From Calonectria ilicicola (lineage: Eukaryota > Ascomycota > Sordariomycetes > Hypocreales > Nectriaceae), in contig CP085834.1 of the NCBI GenBank assembly GCA_020809705.1, forward strand, positions 2,852,001 to 2,916,000: DNA of 64,000 bases, written 5' to 3'. This document shows, in pieces, positions 11,348 through 23,446 of the stretch. The notes beneath the pieces were generated by a model. The model was not told where the DNA came from. It did no database searches and saw only the letters and a list, made by a program, of their open reading frames with translations. Made by a program: the position numbers and the translations under genes. Positions within the stretch are counted from its first letter, which is position 1; every line of letters starts with the position of its first letter.

Positions 11348-12436
11348 ATGGACCATAAAGTCAACGCATCCAAGCAAACTACCACTACGGAGCGTGAGGT
11401 CAGCGGACATAGCCGCCAAGACTCTTTCATCCCCCCTGTGATGCCTGACCCTGAGGCTCAAAAGGCCAAGGCCATGGTCCTCAAGAAATCTGGGGATGCT
11501 AGGCCCAATTCAGCAAACACTATGGAGCCTACGGCCTTCGAACACGCTGCCACGGAAATGCTGAAGCTTTTTGACTCATGCGTGGATCTCTTTCAACATA
11601 TCCACCTTGGCCAAAAGTTTGCCGATGAGTTTGGAGATAGCCTCTGCAAGCTCGCGATAAGGCATGTCAAGTTCACTAGATGGGGAGAGTCGATGGGTCT
11701 TTTTTCTGGGTCATCAGATCAAGTTGAAAAGTTCAACAATACTCAATGGAGCCCAGAGAAGGTCGGTACCGCTATTAGGCTTTTAGCCAAAATGCAAAGG
11801 GCCTTTGAGACTGCGAAAAACGATTCTCTTGATTTCATTGATGATCAAAAAATTAAAGGGGCTGAACCCAAGGTTTTTGAAAGTCTAAATGAAGATATTT
11901 ATCTCATGGATGTCGAGAGAGAGTTGCTCTCGGCTCTACGGAAGAATGCCTCTCGTGGTTCCAGGCTTACAAGCTCGAATCCTGCAGCGGACCGGATCCT
12001 GTACCGCAAGGAAGACCTTACCAATCTTACCAATAAGCTCGATGAGTCCATTTCTCAGCTTCTCGAGCTTTGGCCGGCGCTTGATGCACGTCAGAAAGTA
12101 TTGTGCAAGGCAGAGGTAGATAACATCAATTCAGCAGCATTCCGAAGACTTCTTAAGATCAACGGCGAGAACGACAAGGTCCTTGACGAAGCTTTGAAAG
12201 AGAAGGGAATTCCGGCCCCGGCCCAAGGGGAATTCGAAGGGCTTGATTTTGGAGACGTGAGAATGGTCGAGGAATCGAAAGTGCAGCTAGGAAACAAGCA
12301 CATAAATGACACAAATGCGAGGCTGCAGAACGTAAGGGCTGAGACTGTGTTTGGCAGTGGCTCATCCGAAACACAGATTGGGCATATCATTGAGATATCG
12401 GAGAAGGTTGCAATGGCACGATATCAACAAGAGTAG
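11348..12436 (+). CDS. HeLo-domain protein with C-terminal HET-s-type amyloid repeats
   Basis: Cell-death effector of the HET-S/HET-s class. In this family an amyloid template folds the C-terminal repeats, which activates the HeLo domain to attack the plasma membrane. The protein has 362 residues and one exon; the ATG context (CACCATGG) is strong. Residues 1-58 are a polar extension. The HeLo domain spans about 59-285, with LFDSCVDLFQHIHLGQKF and FTRWGESMGL as family signatures. The C-terminal prion-type region has two pseudo-repeats, about 304-322 (V304, K311, V312, L314, G315, N316) and 334-350 (V334, E341, I344, G345), fitting the pattern hydrophobic-x6-charged-x-x-hydrophobic-Gly. A second ATG at M59 (11522) would give a canonical HeLo start. 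The N-terminal helix looks less hydrophobic than in killer HET-S forms, so activity is uncertain. A matching NACHT receptor lies at 48.7 kb. Confidence 0.85.
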   Translation: MDHKVNASKQTTTTEREVSGHSRQDSFIPPVMPDPEAQKAKAMVLKKSGDARPNSANTMEPTAFEHAATEMLKLFDSCVDLFQHIHLGQKFADEFGDSLCKLAIRHVKFTRWGESMGLFSGSSDQVEKFNNTQWSPEKVGTAIRLLAKMQRAFETAKNDSLDFIDDQKIKGAEPKVFESLNEDIYLMDVERELLSALRKNASRGSRLTSSNPAADRILYRKEDLTNLTNKLDESISQLLELWPALDARQKVLCKAEVDNINSAAFRRLLKINGENDKVLDEALKEKGIPAPAQGEFEGLDFGDVRMVEESKVQLGNKHINDTNARLQNVRAETVFGSGSSETQIGHIIEISEKVAMARYQQE

Positions 12437-15400
12437 ACAAACGGGATGGAACTCCGATATCTTGTCATATTTCAATCCTTAGCTTATCAATTTGGACACG
12501 CATCAATTTAATATGATTAGCAGATTATTCTTTCAAAAATCGTCACCTAATATCCTAACTAACCTACACCCAATAGGCGAACTTTTATTAAGCCCACTGG
12601 CGGTCAAGAGCAGGATAACGATGCAAAATACAAATAAATCTATCCCGTCCTTGAGAATTTTTTAATTTCTAATTTTATTAGAGGGAAATGGTTAGTTCCG
12701 TAGTCAATTGGGTGTTTGTAAAGGTATACATGAGGATGGTCCAAAAACCTGACGGGCAGGACAAGAACCGAAAGACAAGCTCTGAGAGGAATCATCACGA
12801 GCCAGCCAATAACTAATCTCGGTCCTGTACAAAAGAAAAACAGGTCCCCACAATATTTCCAAGAGTCTTTCTAGCCTATAAGGCCCATCTTCTCTACATA
12901 CTACGGTAATATATCCCTATGCAAGACAAGGTACGTAGCGATAGAAGCGATATCGCTACCAACCACATCCTCGGCTCTGTGACCGAGGACATTGGCAAGG
13001 TTGGTGAGCGAAATTGCTAAGCAAGACCGGAAAGCTTCTATTCCGGTGATTTTCAGGGTCCTCCCCCTCCATCCCTCCCCTCGCACCCTGGACATTGCGG
13101 AATTGTCGCCGGTCGGCCGGCATTAGTGGCGTCACAGCGCGCTTTGGCAGTTCGGCTGTCGACATTTGCGCCACCATCGACGATCCCAGACTGCACCCCT
13201 GGTTATCTCGACCCAATCTTCACTGCTTTGAGGACTGCCGCCGTTGGCGCCATTTCCAAGGCTAACGGCTTGCGCCATGGAGGCCGAGGTTGCCAAACCG
13301 AGCTGAAAAATTCAAGCCAAGAATCGACACTATTGGCAGCTCCCAACAGCTATGCAGTTGGCTTGGTAGACAATTAGATAATAAGCGAAATTATGGTATG
13401 CATTCTTTGTGCTTTCTTTTTCTTTGGTCGTTGCTCATCTGGCTGGTGACAGACGCAACGGGGCCAATGAAGCAATCGCAGCTATAGCCGCTGAGGCCAT
13501 TGAGCCGGATTCGGTTGTGGAGAAAGGCATATCACATTCAATGCAGTCGATCGATCCCATCCGATATACAAACTGCATCGACAGGTTCCCCACAGGTAGG
13601 GAGCAAAATGCTTTGACCTCGGTCAAAACCTGCTGTGCACTAGATTACCCCATGAGTGGGCACCTTACAGGGTCGGCTATTTTAGTTAGACGGGCCGATT
13701 TCGCAGGTCGGATATGGAAATCCATGGATGGGAATTGTTTCACAATGGTAATCCAGAATGTTTTACTCGGGCAATTGCCGAACAATGGAACAATAAAAAG
13801 GAAATTACGATATGACTTCTATTGACCGACAGAACTGTATAGTTTAGCAGGTGGCTGCTGTCAATTAATGGCGTGAGCTATTAACCCACAATCCCCGAGA
13901 CACACTGTTGCTTTCGTAAAAAAAAAAAGAAATTCTTACAGACCTGGGATTTCCAAACAAACCTCGACTAACAAGTACCGCATCGGGAGTCGTTGCGGGG
14001 ACCGCGGGGTGCGTTTCCGGCTACCCGTCCCAAAACCTGCCCAATGATGCCGCGCCATGAGAACTCAGCTCAGACTTGAGATTCAAGTGAGTCCCAGCAA
14101 CACGCCAATTTCTCACCACAGGGTGCAACGTCCGGGGGTGCCCACCTTTATCCGACCGGCACTGCTCGGAAGTGAGGATGGAGTTGGAAGGTTGGAAGGG
14201 AGACAGAACAGCCTGGACCCTGGAGTGGAGAACATTTCCACTTCTCGGTTGTCTAGTATGTATCACTTCGAATCGAGACAGCTCTCTCCCCCCCGTTTCC
14301 GTCCTGTGTGTTTGGGAAGGGGGGAAGAGGTCACTCAACTGACATTCAAGCTCCAAGCCAGGAAAAACAGACTTCGGATTCTAACGACGCGTTGGTCGGT
14401 AGCGTTGTTTTCCGCCGGGGAATTTTCCCGGATCCGCAACCAAATCGAACGAGGGGCTCAGACCTTTTCTACAAGCATGGGTGGAGTTTTGGCAAGATGA
14501 GAAAGGCCGTATCTGCCAACGGTAAAGCCAGAGAGCGGCCATCACCAACAACGTCGTATTGATGCAGGAAAAATTTTTCCCATGGAGGATTGCCACTGCA
14601 GATCACTCGTTGGACTTCCAGACAAGGTTTGCGCCGTCGATAAGTAGTGCCTCTATGCAGTTATGAAAACATCCGCATCGATGAGCTTCATTGTCTCTGC
14701 AAATGAACCGATGGCTTCCTCGCACGGACGCTAAATCATTTTGTTTCTTCGAATCGAACCATGATTTTTCCCTAAAGAGAGGCGTAAATTTGTTCATGGA
14801 GACGGGTCATTGTTGATTGGTGCCCGTTTGCCGCTAAAGTATCTTTCGCAGCTGCGGGGATGAAAAAAGGGCCCTTTTCCCCATTTAGATTGACTCGTGT
14901 AAATTAACAGTGACTGGATATGACTTATTTGTCTCGAAATAATTCAGCCAGAAGAGAGAGAATGAGAAATGACGATTTCGCTGACAACTAAATCGCCGAG
15001 AAGTTGGCGATACGAGCTGGATATTGGCGTTTGATTCCTCGCAGCTCTTTTGATGGCAGCTCAATGCATCACATGCTCAATTCTCAACGCGTGGCCGTGG
15101 GTCGTGGCGCACCTTGATTGAGTATAGACCGTACCGCTAGTCGTGGTCCGAGTCATGGTGAGACAGGCACCCGGGGACAAGAATTCGGCACTAGTGAGCA
15201 CGAGATGAAGATGATAGACGTGAGAGACAGGAGGAAGTTAGCCAGGGCGTTCCGCCACCTTTATTTCCTTCTTTCTGCTTTCCTTTGGAGATGTTGTTTC
15301 TCAATATACCTCCGACAACTGAGTAGACATCCTGGACGAGGCCTTCGTCGCATTCCTCAAAGAGCGACGTTCGCCGTGGTGTCGCAGTGTCGCAATGTTA

Positions 15401-15449
15401 GCCAAACCGTGAAGCAATCCCAAAGGAGTCGCCTCAGCTTTTCAACATA
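12437..15449. other. intergenic region
   Basis: No supported gene over 3 kb. Frames at 13126-13377, 13409-13825 (non-ATG start) and 14057-14500 show no domain, signal peptide or consistent splice. An A-run sits at 13919. The last kilobase is the promoter side of the rhodopsin-like gene. Confidence 0.45.
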
Positions 15450-16822
15450 ATGGGCGTCCTCTTCCCCCGAGCCTACAACGAGACCGAGGCCAAAGCTGCC
15501 TACTTGCAAAACATTGCAGATTACGCCAGCACGCAGGATTTGTCACAAGACCGAGGTCCCGAGACGATAAACCTCAGCATTGTCTTCACCGTTATTGCCA
15601 TCTTCTTCGTCGCGCTCAGGTTTCTCATCCGATGGAAGTACCAGGCGCGGTTCCGCTGGGATGACTGGTTCATCTTGGCGTCGGTTATTTTCTTGATTGG
15701 AAACATGGTAATGAATATAATGGGTGCGTAAACTGACCTCAACTCCGATCCTTCCGACGGCTTGTGTTAATTAAAGCAACAGTGGTACATCTAGGCTTGG
15801 GAAAACACGCTGGAGCTCTCACGCTGGAAGAGAGGCAACGGATTGATCGGGTATTTTCTTTTGGCAGACCCTCATCAAGCTCAACATTTCGCTAACAGCG
15901 CACAGTTCCTCGTGGGGTCTGAACTCATGTACCTCACCAATGTCAGCCTGTTCAAGCTCTCGCTTCTGTGCCTCTACGTGCGAGTCTTCCCCGTCCGAAG
16001 CGTCCGTCTCGGGGCACGGATTTTCGGAACCGTCGCCATCTGTTGGACCATTGCTTGTGTCTTGGCTGCTATTTTCCAGTGTACTCCTCGCAACAAGCTT
16101 TGGGAGCCATGGGTAGAAGGCACTTGCATCGATCTGTTCCTCACTTTCTTGTGCGTGTCGGTGCCAAATATTCTTTGCGACATTGGCATTCTCTGCTTGC
16201 CAATTCCTCAGCTATGGAAGCTTCAAACCAACTTGTTACAACGCATCCTCCTCACCATTGTCTTCTTACTGGGATCGTATGTCGTCTTCACGAGTGCGTA
16301 TCGCTTCAGGATTTATCTGCTCTACCGGTCAGATGATATTCCTTGTAAGTTTCAGTTGTCTCATTCTAATAATAGGTAACATGTTAACCAGTCACAGATA
16401 CTCTGGCAGACGGCGCGCTTTGGAACGTTATCGAAATTAGTAGCGGCACCATCAGTGCTTGCTTACCGACCTTAGGACCACTTATGAAGGCGATTTTTAG
16501 ACCGCTGTGGCCGACATCCAAAGGCAGCGGTCCTTCTGGAAATTCCGGGAACATTGTGACATTTGGCGGCAGCAACAGGAGGGATAGGAAAAGGGGAAGG
16601 AATATCGATGCAAGCCTGTTCAGTCAGTCAGGCCTCGACGAACCGAGTCTCGTCCCATATCACACCGGGTTAACAGTAACGATTGGGAAACGGTCACACA
16701 GCGATAATGCCAGCAGCGACGAGATCCCGCTTAATACGATTCGCACGCAAGTTCAGGTGGAATGGACGGAGGAAACGCCAAGGACGCAGCCTAATCCTCC
16801 CTCGCCGAAGCATGGAGTCTAA
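15450..16822 (+). CDS. rhodopsin-like seven-TM fungal membrane protein
   Basis: Fungal rhodopsin-domain (SAT4/PTH11-like) integral membrane protein; members are treated as orphan receptors, with no ligand known here. Four exons: 15450-15723, 15783-15850, 15906-16344, 16392-16822. The three introns (59, 55 and 47 bp) have GTGCGT, GTATTT and GTAAGT donors and keep frame, giving 403 residues. TM1 lies near residues 44-62 (LSIVFTVIAIFFVALRFLI), followed by the family phrase FRWDDWFILAS. The segment LTNVSLFKLSLLCLYVRVF and the region ending CTPRNKLWEPW also match the family. TM7 is split by the last intron (DTLADGALWNVIEISSG). The C-terminal tail of ~110 residues is polar and probably cytosolic. 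Confidence 0.85.
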
Positions 16823-17160
16823 TTGGAGATGTGCATGATATAGTGATACCCACAACGATAATGAGAGGGTCCCAGGTTTCGCCTACGGTATATACGACAT
16901 TAAAATAATAGTGGAGATTTCCTTTCAGATCTACAATTGATACACGCTCGTGACGATGAATTTGGTTGTGCCATTCCACCAACGTGGTGGTGATGAGTCA
17001 GCCTGGATGGTGGCTTTCCGGGCCAACATTAGACCGCATTAGCTTGACCTGGTAGCAAGCAGTTCAGCTCGACGGTGAAGTACTCAATCACCACCCAGTC
17101 TAATACTTTATTGACAGACGGATGCGATAAAAAAAAGGTGCATCAAACACACTACTCCAA

Positions 17161-18662
17161 ATGGTCAACGTGCCCGGTCGAAGCAAAGGCTGCGCGACGT
17201 GTCGAAAGCGCAAGGTCAAATGCGACGAGTCACTGCCGGAATGTCTGCGATGCCTCAATATGGGCCTACGTTGCCCAGGCGCCCGGTCTGAGGCATTCTT
17301 CGTACACGCCGTGTCAAAGTCTTCCTTGTGTAACTTTCCAAGTCAGAATCTAGTCGCATCACCGCCATTGCCCCGTCCACCACCATCGCGGGCCTCGGCC
17401 TTTGACCAACTATTCGTGTCCCATTTCATCGAGTCCTTCTTCGGTCCCATGCAGCCGCCTCCAATACCCGGCGCACCAACCAGAATATGGCTGCATGACC
17501 TTCCCGCGTTTATGGCTTCTTCTGGACCACCGTTAGCCAAGCATGCTATTCGTGCAACATCCATGCTCAGCTATGGCAGCTTGGTCAATGACGCATCCAT
17601 TACGATAGCAGCACGCAATTGGTACACCCAAGCGCTGCAGGACCTACGATGCTTGCTATCATACAAAAATATTGCCTTCTCCGAGGGCGCTATATGCGCA
17701 GTCATTATGCTGATCCATTTTGAAACCTGGGCTGGGACAAGTGACAGGGCATGGGTACAACATGTCAAGGGAGCTGTCACTTTGATGGAATCAGGGGGGC
17801 CGGAATACTGCCGCACTGGATTCATGCACCAGGTTTTCTCTCATCTGCGCCTTCAGGCTGTATGTCTTTTTTTTTTTTTCGTCCGCCACTATTTCTGGCA
17901 ATCTGCTGACTTGAGGTCTTGGGAAACTAGTTCATGGCCGCCATGTCCGACAATATTGTCTCACCATTTGCATCAGACAATTGGATGACAATTCCTTTCG
18001 AAATATATCCCAAACTAATATTTGATCAAATCGTCGATGCTCTCTTCATGGTTCAAAGATGCCTTTCAATTGCGGATCAAGTTATCAAATCAACGGGCGA
18101 CGCTGTCTGTCGGTTGATGACAAAACTTAACGAACTTATCGACGGTACAACATCCCAACTACATCAGTGGTACATTAAATGCATATCAATCACCAGGCTT
18201 GGAAAAGAAAAGTCGATGCACACACCAAACTACGAAACTGGTACCGACATGTCATGCAACCCCGAGCCACCGCTAATACCTCACACGAATGTTCCAACAG
18301 CAGCCCTGGGCTCTCTGTATGATGCAGCCAACGTAATCTTATTTCGCCTACTGCATATTGTATCTCCCTCTGCAGTTGATCATAACATACGTGTTCATCA
18401 GCATGCACAGTCCATCTTGACTGCCAACCAATTCATCAACGCGACGACCGGACCTACTCCAGACCGTGGATCTACCATGATGGTCTTTCAACTGAAAGTT
18501 GTGAGTATGTGGAGTTCGTCCTCTCAACAAAGAGATGCAGCTTCGAGAATGCTGCAAGGGGAAAAGGTCCAGTGCGGAGGACTATCGGACATTTCGGTCT
18601 CATCTCACGAATATTTTGCCGACGTGGCAGCTCACATTCTCAAACACCACTCTAATGAATGA
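17161..18662 (+). CDS. Zn2Cys6 fungal transcription factor
   Basis: Nuclear DNA-binding regulator of the Gal4 type. Exon 1 is 17161-17859 and exon 2 is 17931-18662; the intron (71 bp, GTATGT donor, long T-run, CTAG end) joins in phase 0 for 476 residues. The binuclear cluster lies at the extreme N-terminus, between residues 11 and 38, with spacing C-x2-C-x6-C-x6-C-x2-C-x6-C and the basic stretch RKRKVKC. The rest resembles the fungal-specific transcription factor region found in many such regulators ([20 protein letters not shown]). Targets are unknown. The upstream neighbour, a 7TM protein, points the same way 338 bp before, but nothing shows a shared pathway. Confidence 0.88.
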
Positions 18663-19344
18663 CGACGGCTTCTGCTTGGCCCAAAGATAGACCCAAGATG
18701 AGTGTAAGATCACTTGCCGCGGAAATCCCTTCCGCAACGCGCAATCAGTCCACACGCAAGCAAGAAACAAGGCACTAAAAATGAACTAATTACTTGAAGG
18801 GTTATCATCTTTCACGAAACACCAATAAATTATTATACTTATTCATCATAACTTGGCCATTAAATTAGGAATACAAAGTCTTCAAGACATGCTGGAGTGT
18901 AAATATTACCGGAAATATCCTCAGTGAATTATCTAATATCCCTTATTCCTCGCAGAAAAACACCATCAATCATTATGTATCTAGAATTTGTATTGGCGCG
19001 CTTTTTCAATGATCAGATTTCCATTGCGCAAAGGGATGAAAACCTTGCGTTGAAAATGTCTTCATTCTGCTAGCTTGCGGTGTAGTTAGTGCCCCCGGTG
19101 TCTCACATGAGCTAGGCCTGAACCCCAACATATTTCTAGGCTTTTAGTTCTCATAAGCATCAGGAACACAGTCTGCGTGTACAAAGGAAAACTCTTAGTT
19201 TGGTAAAACTATCTAACTAATATGGAATTTAGGCAATACGACTTCACCACTAAGACTAGTGATGTAACCAGACTAGCTAATTCCCCGTCATGGCCAAAAC
19301 CCCATGTCCGAGAGAAATCAAGGTCCTTGCCACAAGTCTCGGAC
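18663..19344. other. intergenic region
   Basis: Convergent 3' sides of two genes; AT-rich, with no coding signal seen. Confidence 0.5.
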
Positions 19345-20133
19345 TCACTCGTCATTAGACTGCTTTTCTTTAGTCCATGGAATGGTCAAACCGTCCATAG
19401 CTTCCTTAATAATTTCTCCTCGTGATTTCCCAACAAAGGCTTCATGCCAATCTTTCGAGTCCAAACCAAACTTCTCAGACAAAACCTCACCCACAGTTTT
19501 CTTTCCGCGATCTTTAATATCTCCTCCAGAATCACGGCCTTGCGCGAGTTTGACAAATTCCTCGGAAATAGCGACGCCTTTGGTCGCTGTCGTCGCAAAC
19601 TCCCGCGTCATCGCGTTGTAAATCAACACCACCGCGTGATCGGCAGGATCAACACCCACTGTAGAGATGTAGTTTTCGATCGACACGATGAAAGTAGTAA
19701 CAATTTCCCAGTCCTTCATATCTTTCTGATTCTCAGGGTTGCTCAACCGGACAAGCGCTTGGGCGATGCGGCCCGAAGCACACTTAAGTACTTCCTCGTC
19801 GCAAGGTTGTTCTATTCCCTCCGTCGTTTCTACTTTGATTGGCAAGGCGTAGAGCTTGACGTATTTTTTCTTAATGGGGCACCAAAAACGTCTGCCTGTC
19901 TTCAATGCCTGCTTAGATTTGTCTGCGCCCCAATCCTTGTCGAATGTTTCAATGACTGGTTTTATCTTGAGTTCCTTGTCGCTAGTGATAACGACCAGGA
20001 TATTATCTCCGTACGGCTCGAATGTCTGGGATGGCTCTTCAAACATATCTGGTCGCACGTCGGGTGCCGGTACTGTGCCGGCGCCCTTCAATTTGTAGTC
20101 ATTTTCGAGCCAGAGTTTCGTAGTTTGAGACAT
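19345..20133 (-). CDS. unrecognised acidic soluble protein
   Basis: A 262-residue protein from the ATG at 20133-20131. The frame stays open upstream, but only through non-ATG codons that fall inside the promoter. No signal peptide or membrane segment. Composition is Lys/Glu/Asp-rich and soluble, with even codon use across the length, and no intron is needed. It contains motifs such as RRFWCPIKKKYVKLYALPIK and ends in a charged tail. I do not recognise the family. A TATA box 116 bases upstream supports the start. The opposite strand is also largely open (19444-20283) but looks like a shadow because it has no ATG near its beginning. Confidence 0.7.
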   Translation of the reverse strand: MSQTTKLWLENDYKLKGAGTVPAPDVRPDMFEEPSQTFEPYGDNILVVITSDKELKIKPVIETFDKDWGADKSKQALKTGRRFWCPIKKKYVKLYALPIKVETTEGIEQPCDEEVLKCASGRIAQALVRLSNPENQKDMKDWEIVTTFIVSIENYISTVGVDPADHAVVLIYNAMTREFATTATKGVAISEEFVKLAQGRDSGGDIKDRGKKTVGEVLSEKFGLDSKDWHEAFVGKSRGEIIKEAMDGLTIPWTKEKQSNDE

Positions 20134-20216
20134 ATTTTCGAAGGTTTTGGTGAAGTATGTGATAATATGAAGCACTACGTTGTTTCTTTACGGTCGATTG
20201 GAGTTGATGTGCGTTT

Positions 20217-20796
20217 TTACTCCAACTGCAACGATGGGATCGTGGAAGTATTTATAGTACGAGGCCGGTATTCACATGCATAGAATAATACAAAAGATTC
20301 ATTTTGTATCATATGGGCGAGCCATTTTACGCAGGACCCCTAATAACCAATTTGACGTTGGTCACACATGCACGTTGGTGATGCATCCAACCATGTTGGT
20401 GACTCGGTAGTGTTCTAGGGCTTCGCAAATGGGCGGTTAAACTTACAAACTCCACTAATTCAATCACAATATCGCCGGAGACACAGTTGACACTGGGAAA
20501 TAGATTTGCAAGACGCCCAGATAATACACTTGTAAGATACTCCAGCATTGTAGACGATGATAGCCTCCCTCCAGGTCGAGGTTGATTTATAGCTATTCTA
20601 ATAGCTCCCTGTAGCTCAGACCAAGTAATAATGAGACTTGTGCTTAAATCTCGTAGTAAGTTTAATATTTTACTTGATGTTCTCGAGTTGGAGCAGTCGC
20701 AGAACGTGCTTTGGTTGGTGATGGTGGTTCTTTTGGCGTATAATAGACACGCATAGCAGGCATATCCCACCCATCACATTGACTGCGACGAGCCAT
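20217..20796 (-). CDS. doubtful small spliced gene
   Basis: A three-exon reading is possible: ATG at 20796, exons 20796-20674, 20608-20447 and 20339-20217, all phase 0, 135 residues. The middle exon (containing LEYLTSVLSGRLANLFPSVN) looks coding, and its donor GTAAGT is canonical. Against it, the last exon covers the TATA box of the downstream gene, the first donor (GTAAAA) is weak, and no family is recognised. It may be a fragment. Confidence 0.22.
20249..20256 (-). promoter_or_regulatory. TATA box for the 262-residue protein gene
   Basis: TATAAATA on the minus strand, 116 bases upstream of the ATG at 20133, with a pyrimidine/adenine-rich leader between. Confidence 0.5.
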
Positions 20797-21909
20797 AAGA
20801 AAATGGAGGCAGCCTAATTAGGCAAGGGCATGGCGCTTCCTTGGGTCAGCACTCCCGTTGTTGGGCACCTATTCACTTGGGCGCCTTATCGGTTGGTTGC
20901 GATTTTGAAAGGAGTAGCATGATGCCTAACCAACAGCGTGCTCAGTTCAAGGTGACAAGGCGCAGGCGTACTGCCCCAACACCAACCAGAAAAACAGGCG
21001 TCACAGCGACCATAACCCCACCTATCCCTTCAAGATCATCCGAACAAGCGGTAAGGTGATTGTCAAGTGGGGGAGATTGGGGGATGCGACGCGGTGCTTT
21101 TTTCGCAATGCTCTCTCTGTGTTAACATATCCCATCTAACACCAAATTGACCATTTCCATCACACAAGGAATATTCAAGATTTCAAATTTAGGTCAAGTT
21201 TACTTTGACCAAGAATTACCCGCAACAAAATTGTCAATAAATGAGTTCCTGTAGGCTGGTTCACATTAAAAGTTTAGTCAGTGAGTAGTAAACTCTCCTC
21301 CCGTTGCCAATACTAAAATTCACCACGTGCAGCTGGAGTATTAGGGGGGTAAAGCAGAGATGAAAGTGTAGAAGAGACTAACCCCATTTTTGTGGCTCTT
21401 TTACACGTGGTATCATCGAGGGTTCTCCAGGCGTGACCTATGAGGCCTCTGTCCACAGTTAATACCATGACTGGGTGACTGTGGAGGTGGCCGGTCCTGT
21501 TTGAGAATATAAGCCATGACTAGGAGTTGAAAATGAGTTGAAGCAACAATTTTACTCAACAGAGTTGAATCGCTGGACCGCTGAAGGGAGCAGGACATGC
21601 CATACCGCAGTAGCGGCTAGCACTCTCGCTAGACCCAACTAGGCTGTAATTGGTTAGCTTTGCGAGCTAGCGCGTTCTCCTGCCATGCATCGTCATCACA
21701 ACGATGATTTCAGGTCCTTCTAATCAGGAGGACATAGGAGCTTACGACTCGTCCATCATATACCGTGAGGGATGAAATGATGTTGCCTAGCCACGGGAAA
21801 CAGCCACGTCCAATTTTTTTTTTTCAGCTATTTAACCCCCGGCATCCGCACGAGTTATCTTCGTTCATCATGAGCAACAGTTGCTTCGAGATCTCCCTCT
21901 ACTTTAACC
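20797..21909. other. intergenic region
   Basis: No supported gene. Two CACGTG boxes (near 21325 and 21404) and a pyrimidine-rich stretch (near 21818) precede the monooxygenase gene. Confidence 0.4.
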
Positions 21910-23446
21910 ATGGAAATTGTCATCATTGGCGCCGGCATCGCGGGATGTGCAGCTTATCTGGAGCTCAAAAAACACATGCCACAAGCAGGCACCATCACCA
22001 TTTATGAGGCATATGATACCAATGAAGAAACCACTGCTGAACTGCGCGACGAAGGTCCTACACACTCGTCCACACTGCTTGTTGGTGGTGGACTAGGCAT
22101 CGCGCCAAATGGACTTGGTGTCTTGCAGCGGCTTGATGAAGCCCTCCTTCGAGATGTTACACGTGGAGGCTATGCCACATCCCACTCTAACTTGAAGGAC
22201 AAGAACGGCAACGTGCTCATGCGCATCGAACCGAATGGCCCGGGAGATTCTGGTCCTTCTTCGATTATGCATACCGTCGCGTGCAGTCGCCATTCCCTCT
22301 GGAGATGCCTGCGCAGCCGAATCCCGCATGAACATATCGTTAACAAGAGAGTGCTTAACGTTATTGCAAACCCGAATGGGAGAAATATCGTTCGCTTCGT
22401 CGATGGTAGCGACCCTGTCGAGGCGGACCTTGTTATTGGGGCCGACGGAATTAGATCCACCGCAAAGGGCGCTCTTTTCCCAGACTCCAAGGAGGACCCA
22501 TATCCTCCAAAATACGAGTATGTAAAATTTCCATTTCTTATCGTGCGATATGTATGGGAACGATAATGATGTGGTTACTGACTCTCTGATCCAGAGGCCT
22601 CGTCGGCGTTGGAGGATTTGTCCCTGCTACCAAGGTCAAGGACTTTGTCGAGAAAGGCTCCATGAATTTTATTTTCGGCGGCAACGGATTTTTTGGCTAC
22701 TTCTTTTCCGACAGCTGCTCATCGGCCCCCAACCGCGAATCGCCCTTCCACGTCTCGGAGCCGGGCGAGTCCCTGGCTTGGTGGTCCACCTACGAGATCA
22801 AAGAATGCCCCGACCGCAAATCTCTCGACATGGACGATGTGGCTCGCCAGCTGCGCGAGAGATATTCCCAGTGGAAAGACCCCGTCGTCAAGAAGATTAT
22901 TGAGTCAGTTCCCGTCCAAAATATGTATCCGACGTGGACATCGCCAGAGCTTCCCACTTGGGAACGCGATGGGGTCGTCTTGCTAGGTGATGCTGCACAT
23001 GCGCTCCCCTCGACTTCGGGCCAGGGCGCGTCGCAGGCATTAGAGGATTGCGAATCATTTGTTCTCCTGCTATCCCATCATTTCACCAAAATAGCAGAAA
23101 ACAGTAACACAGCTGAGCCTGGGGCTGTCAAGCAGGCAATCAACAAGGCTGCAAAACAGTACATGACCCTGCGCCAGCCCCGTGTCACTAAAATATTGAA
23201 GGCTGCACAAAAGATGCAAAATTCTAAGCGCAGCATGGGTGTCATCCAAGAGTATTCAATGTACACCTTTATGAAGATTTTTGGTAAGTTCAAGAGCATA
23301 GCTTCCCCCTTTACCTATACCATTTGGACAATCCTGACATTTCTGTTGAAGGCTTGTTCCCTAACCTTGTCGCGAAGCCGGCTCGCAAGGTGTCAGAATA
23401 CAACGTAGCTGAAAAAGTCTCACAACTTCTTGCTACGGTGAGCTAA
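21910..23446 (+). CDS. FAD-dependent monooxygenase (salicylate hydroxylase-like)
   Basis: Class A flavoprotein monooxygenase, expected to hydroxylate an aromatic or related small molecule using NAD(P)H and O2. Exons are 21910-22517, 22595-23283 and 23352-23446. The introns (GTATGT and GTAAGT donors) keep frame for 463 residues. The N-terminal Rossmann motif is VIIGAGIAGCAAYLELKK (GxGxxG). The central DG motif is VIGADGIRS, and the GD motif is VLLGDAAHALPSTSGQGASQ. Length is normal for the family and there is no membrane anchor. No biosynthetic backbone enzyme is in the window, so the substrate cannot be inferred. The regulator at 17.2 kb is too far away and too general to link. Confidence 0.88.

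Noticed and set aside
13409..13825. 138-codon frame with a hydrophobic start
   Set aside because: It begins at GTG. The possible intron before it (13394-13452) does not keep frame with any upstream exon.
14057..14500. 147-codon frame
   Set aside because: The opposite strand is equally open, there is no conserved feature, and it lies in a GC-rich intergenic stretch.
19444..20283. 279-codon plus-strand frame opposite the 262-residue protein
   Set aside because: The minus-strand gene has a better start, a TATA box and soluble-protein composition. The plus frame looks like its shadow.
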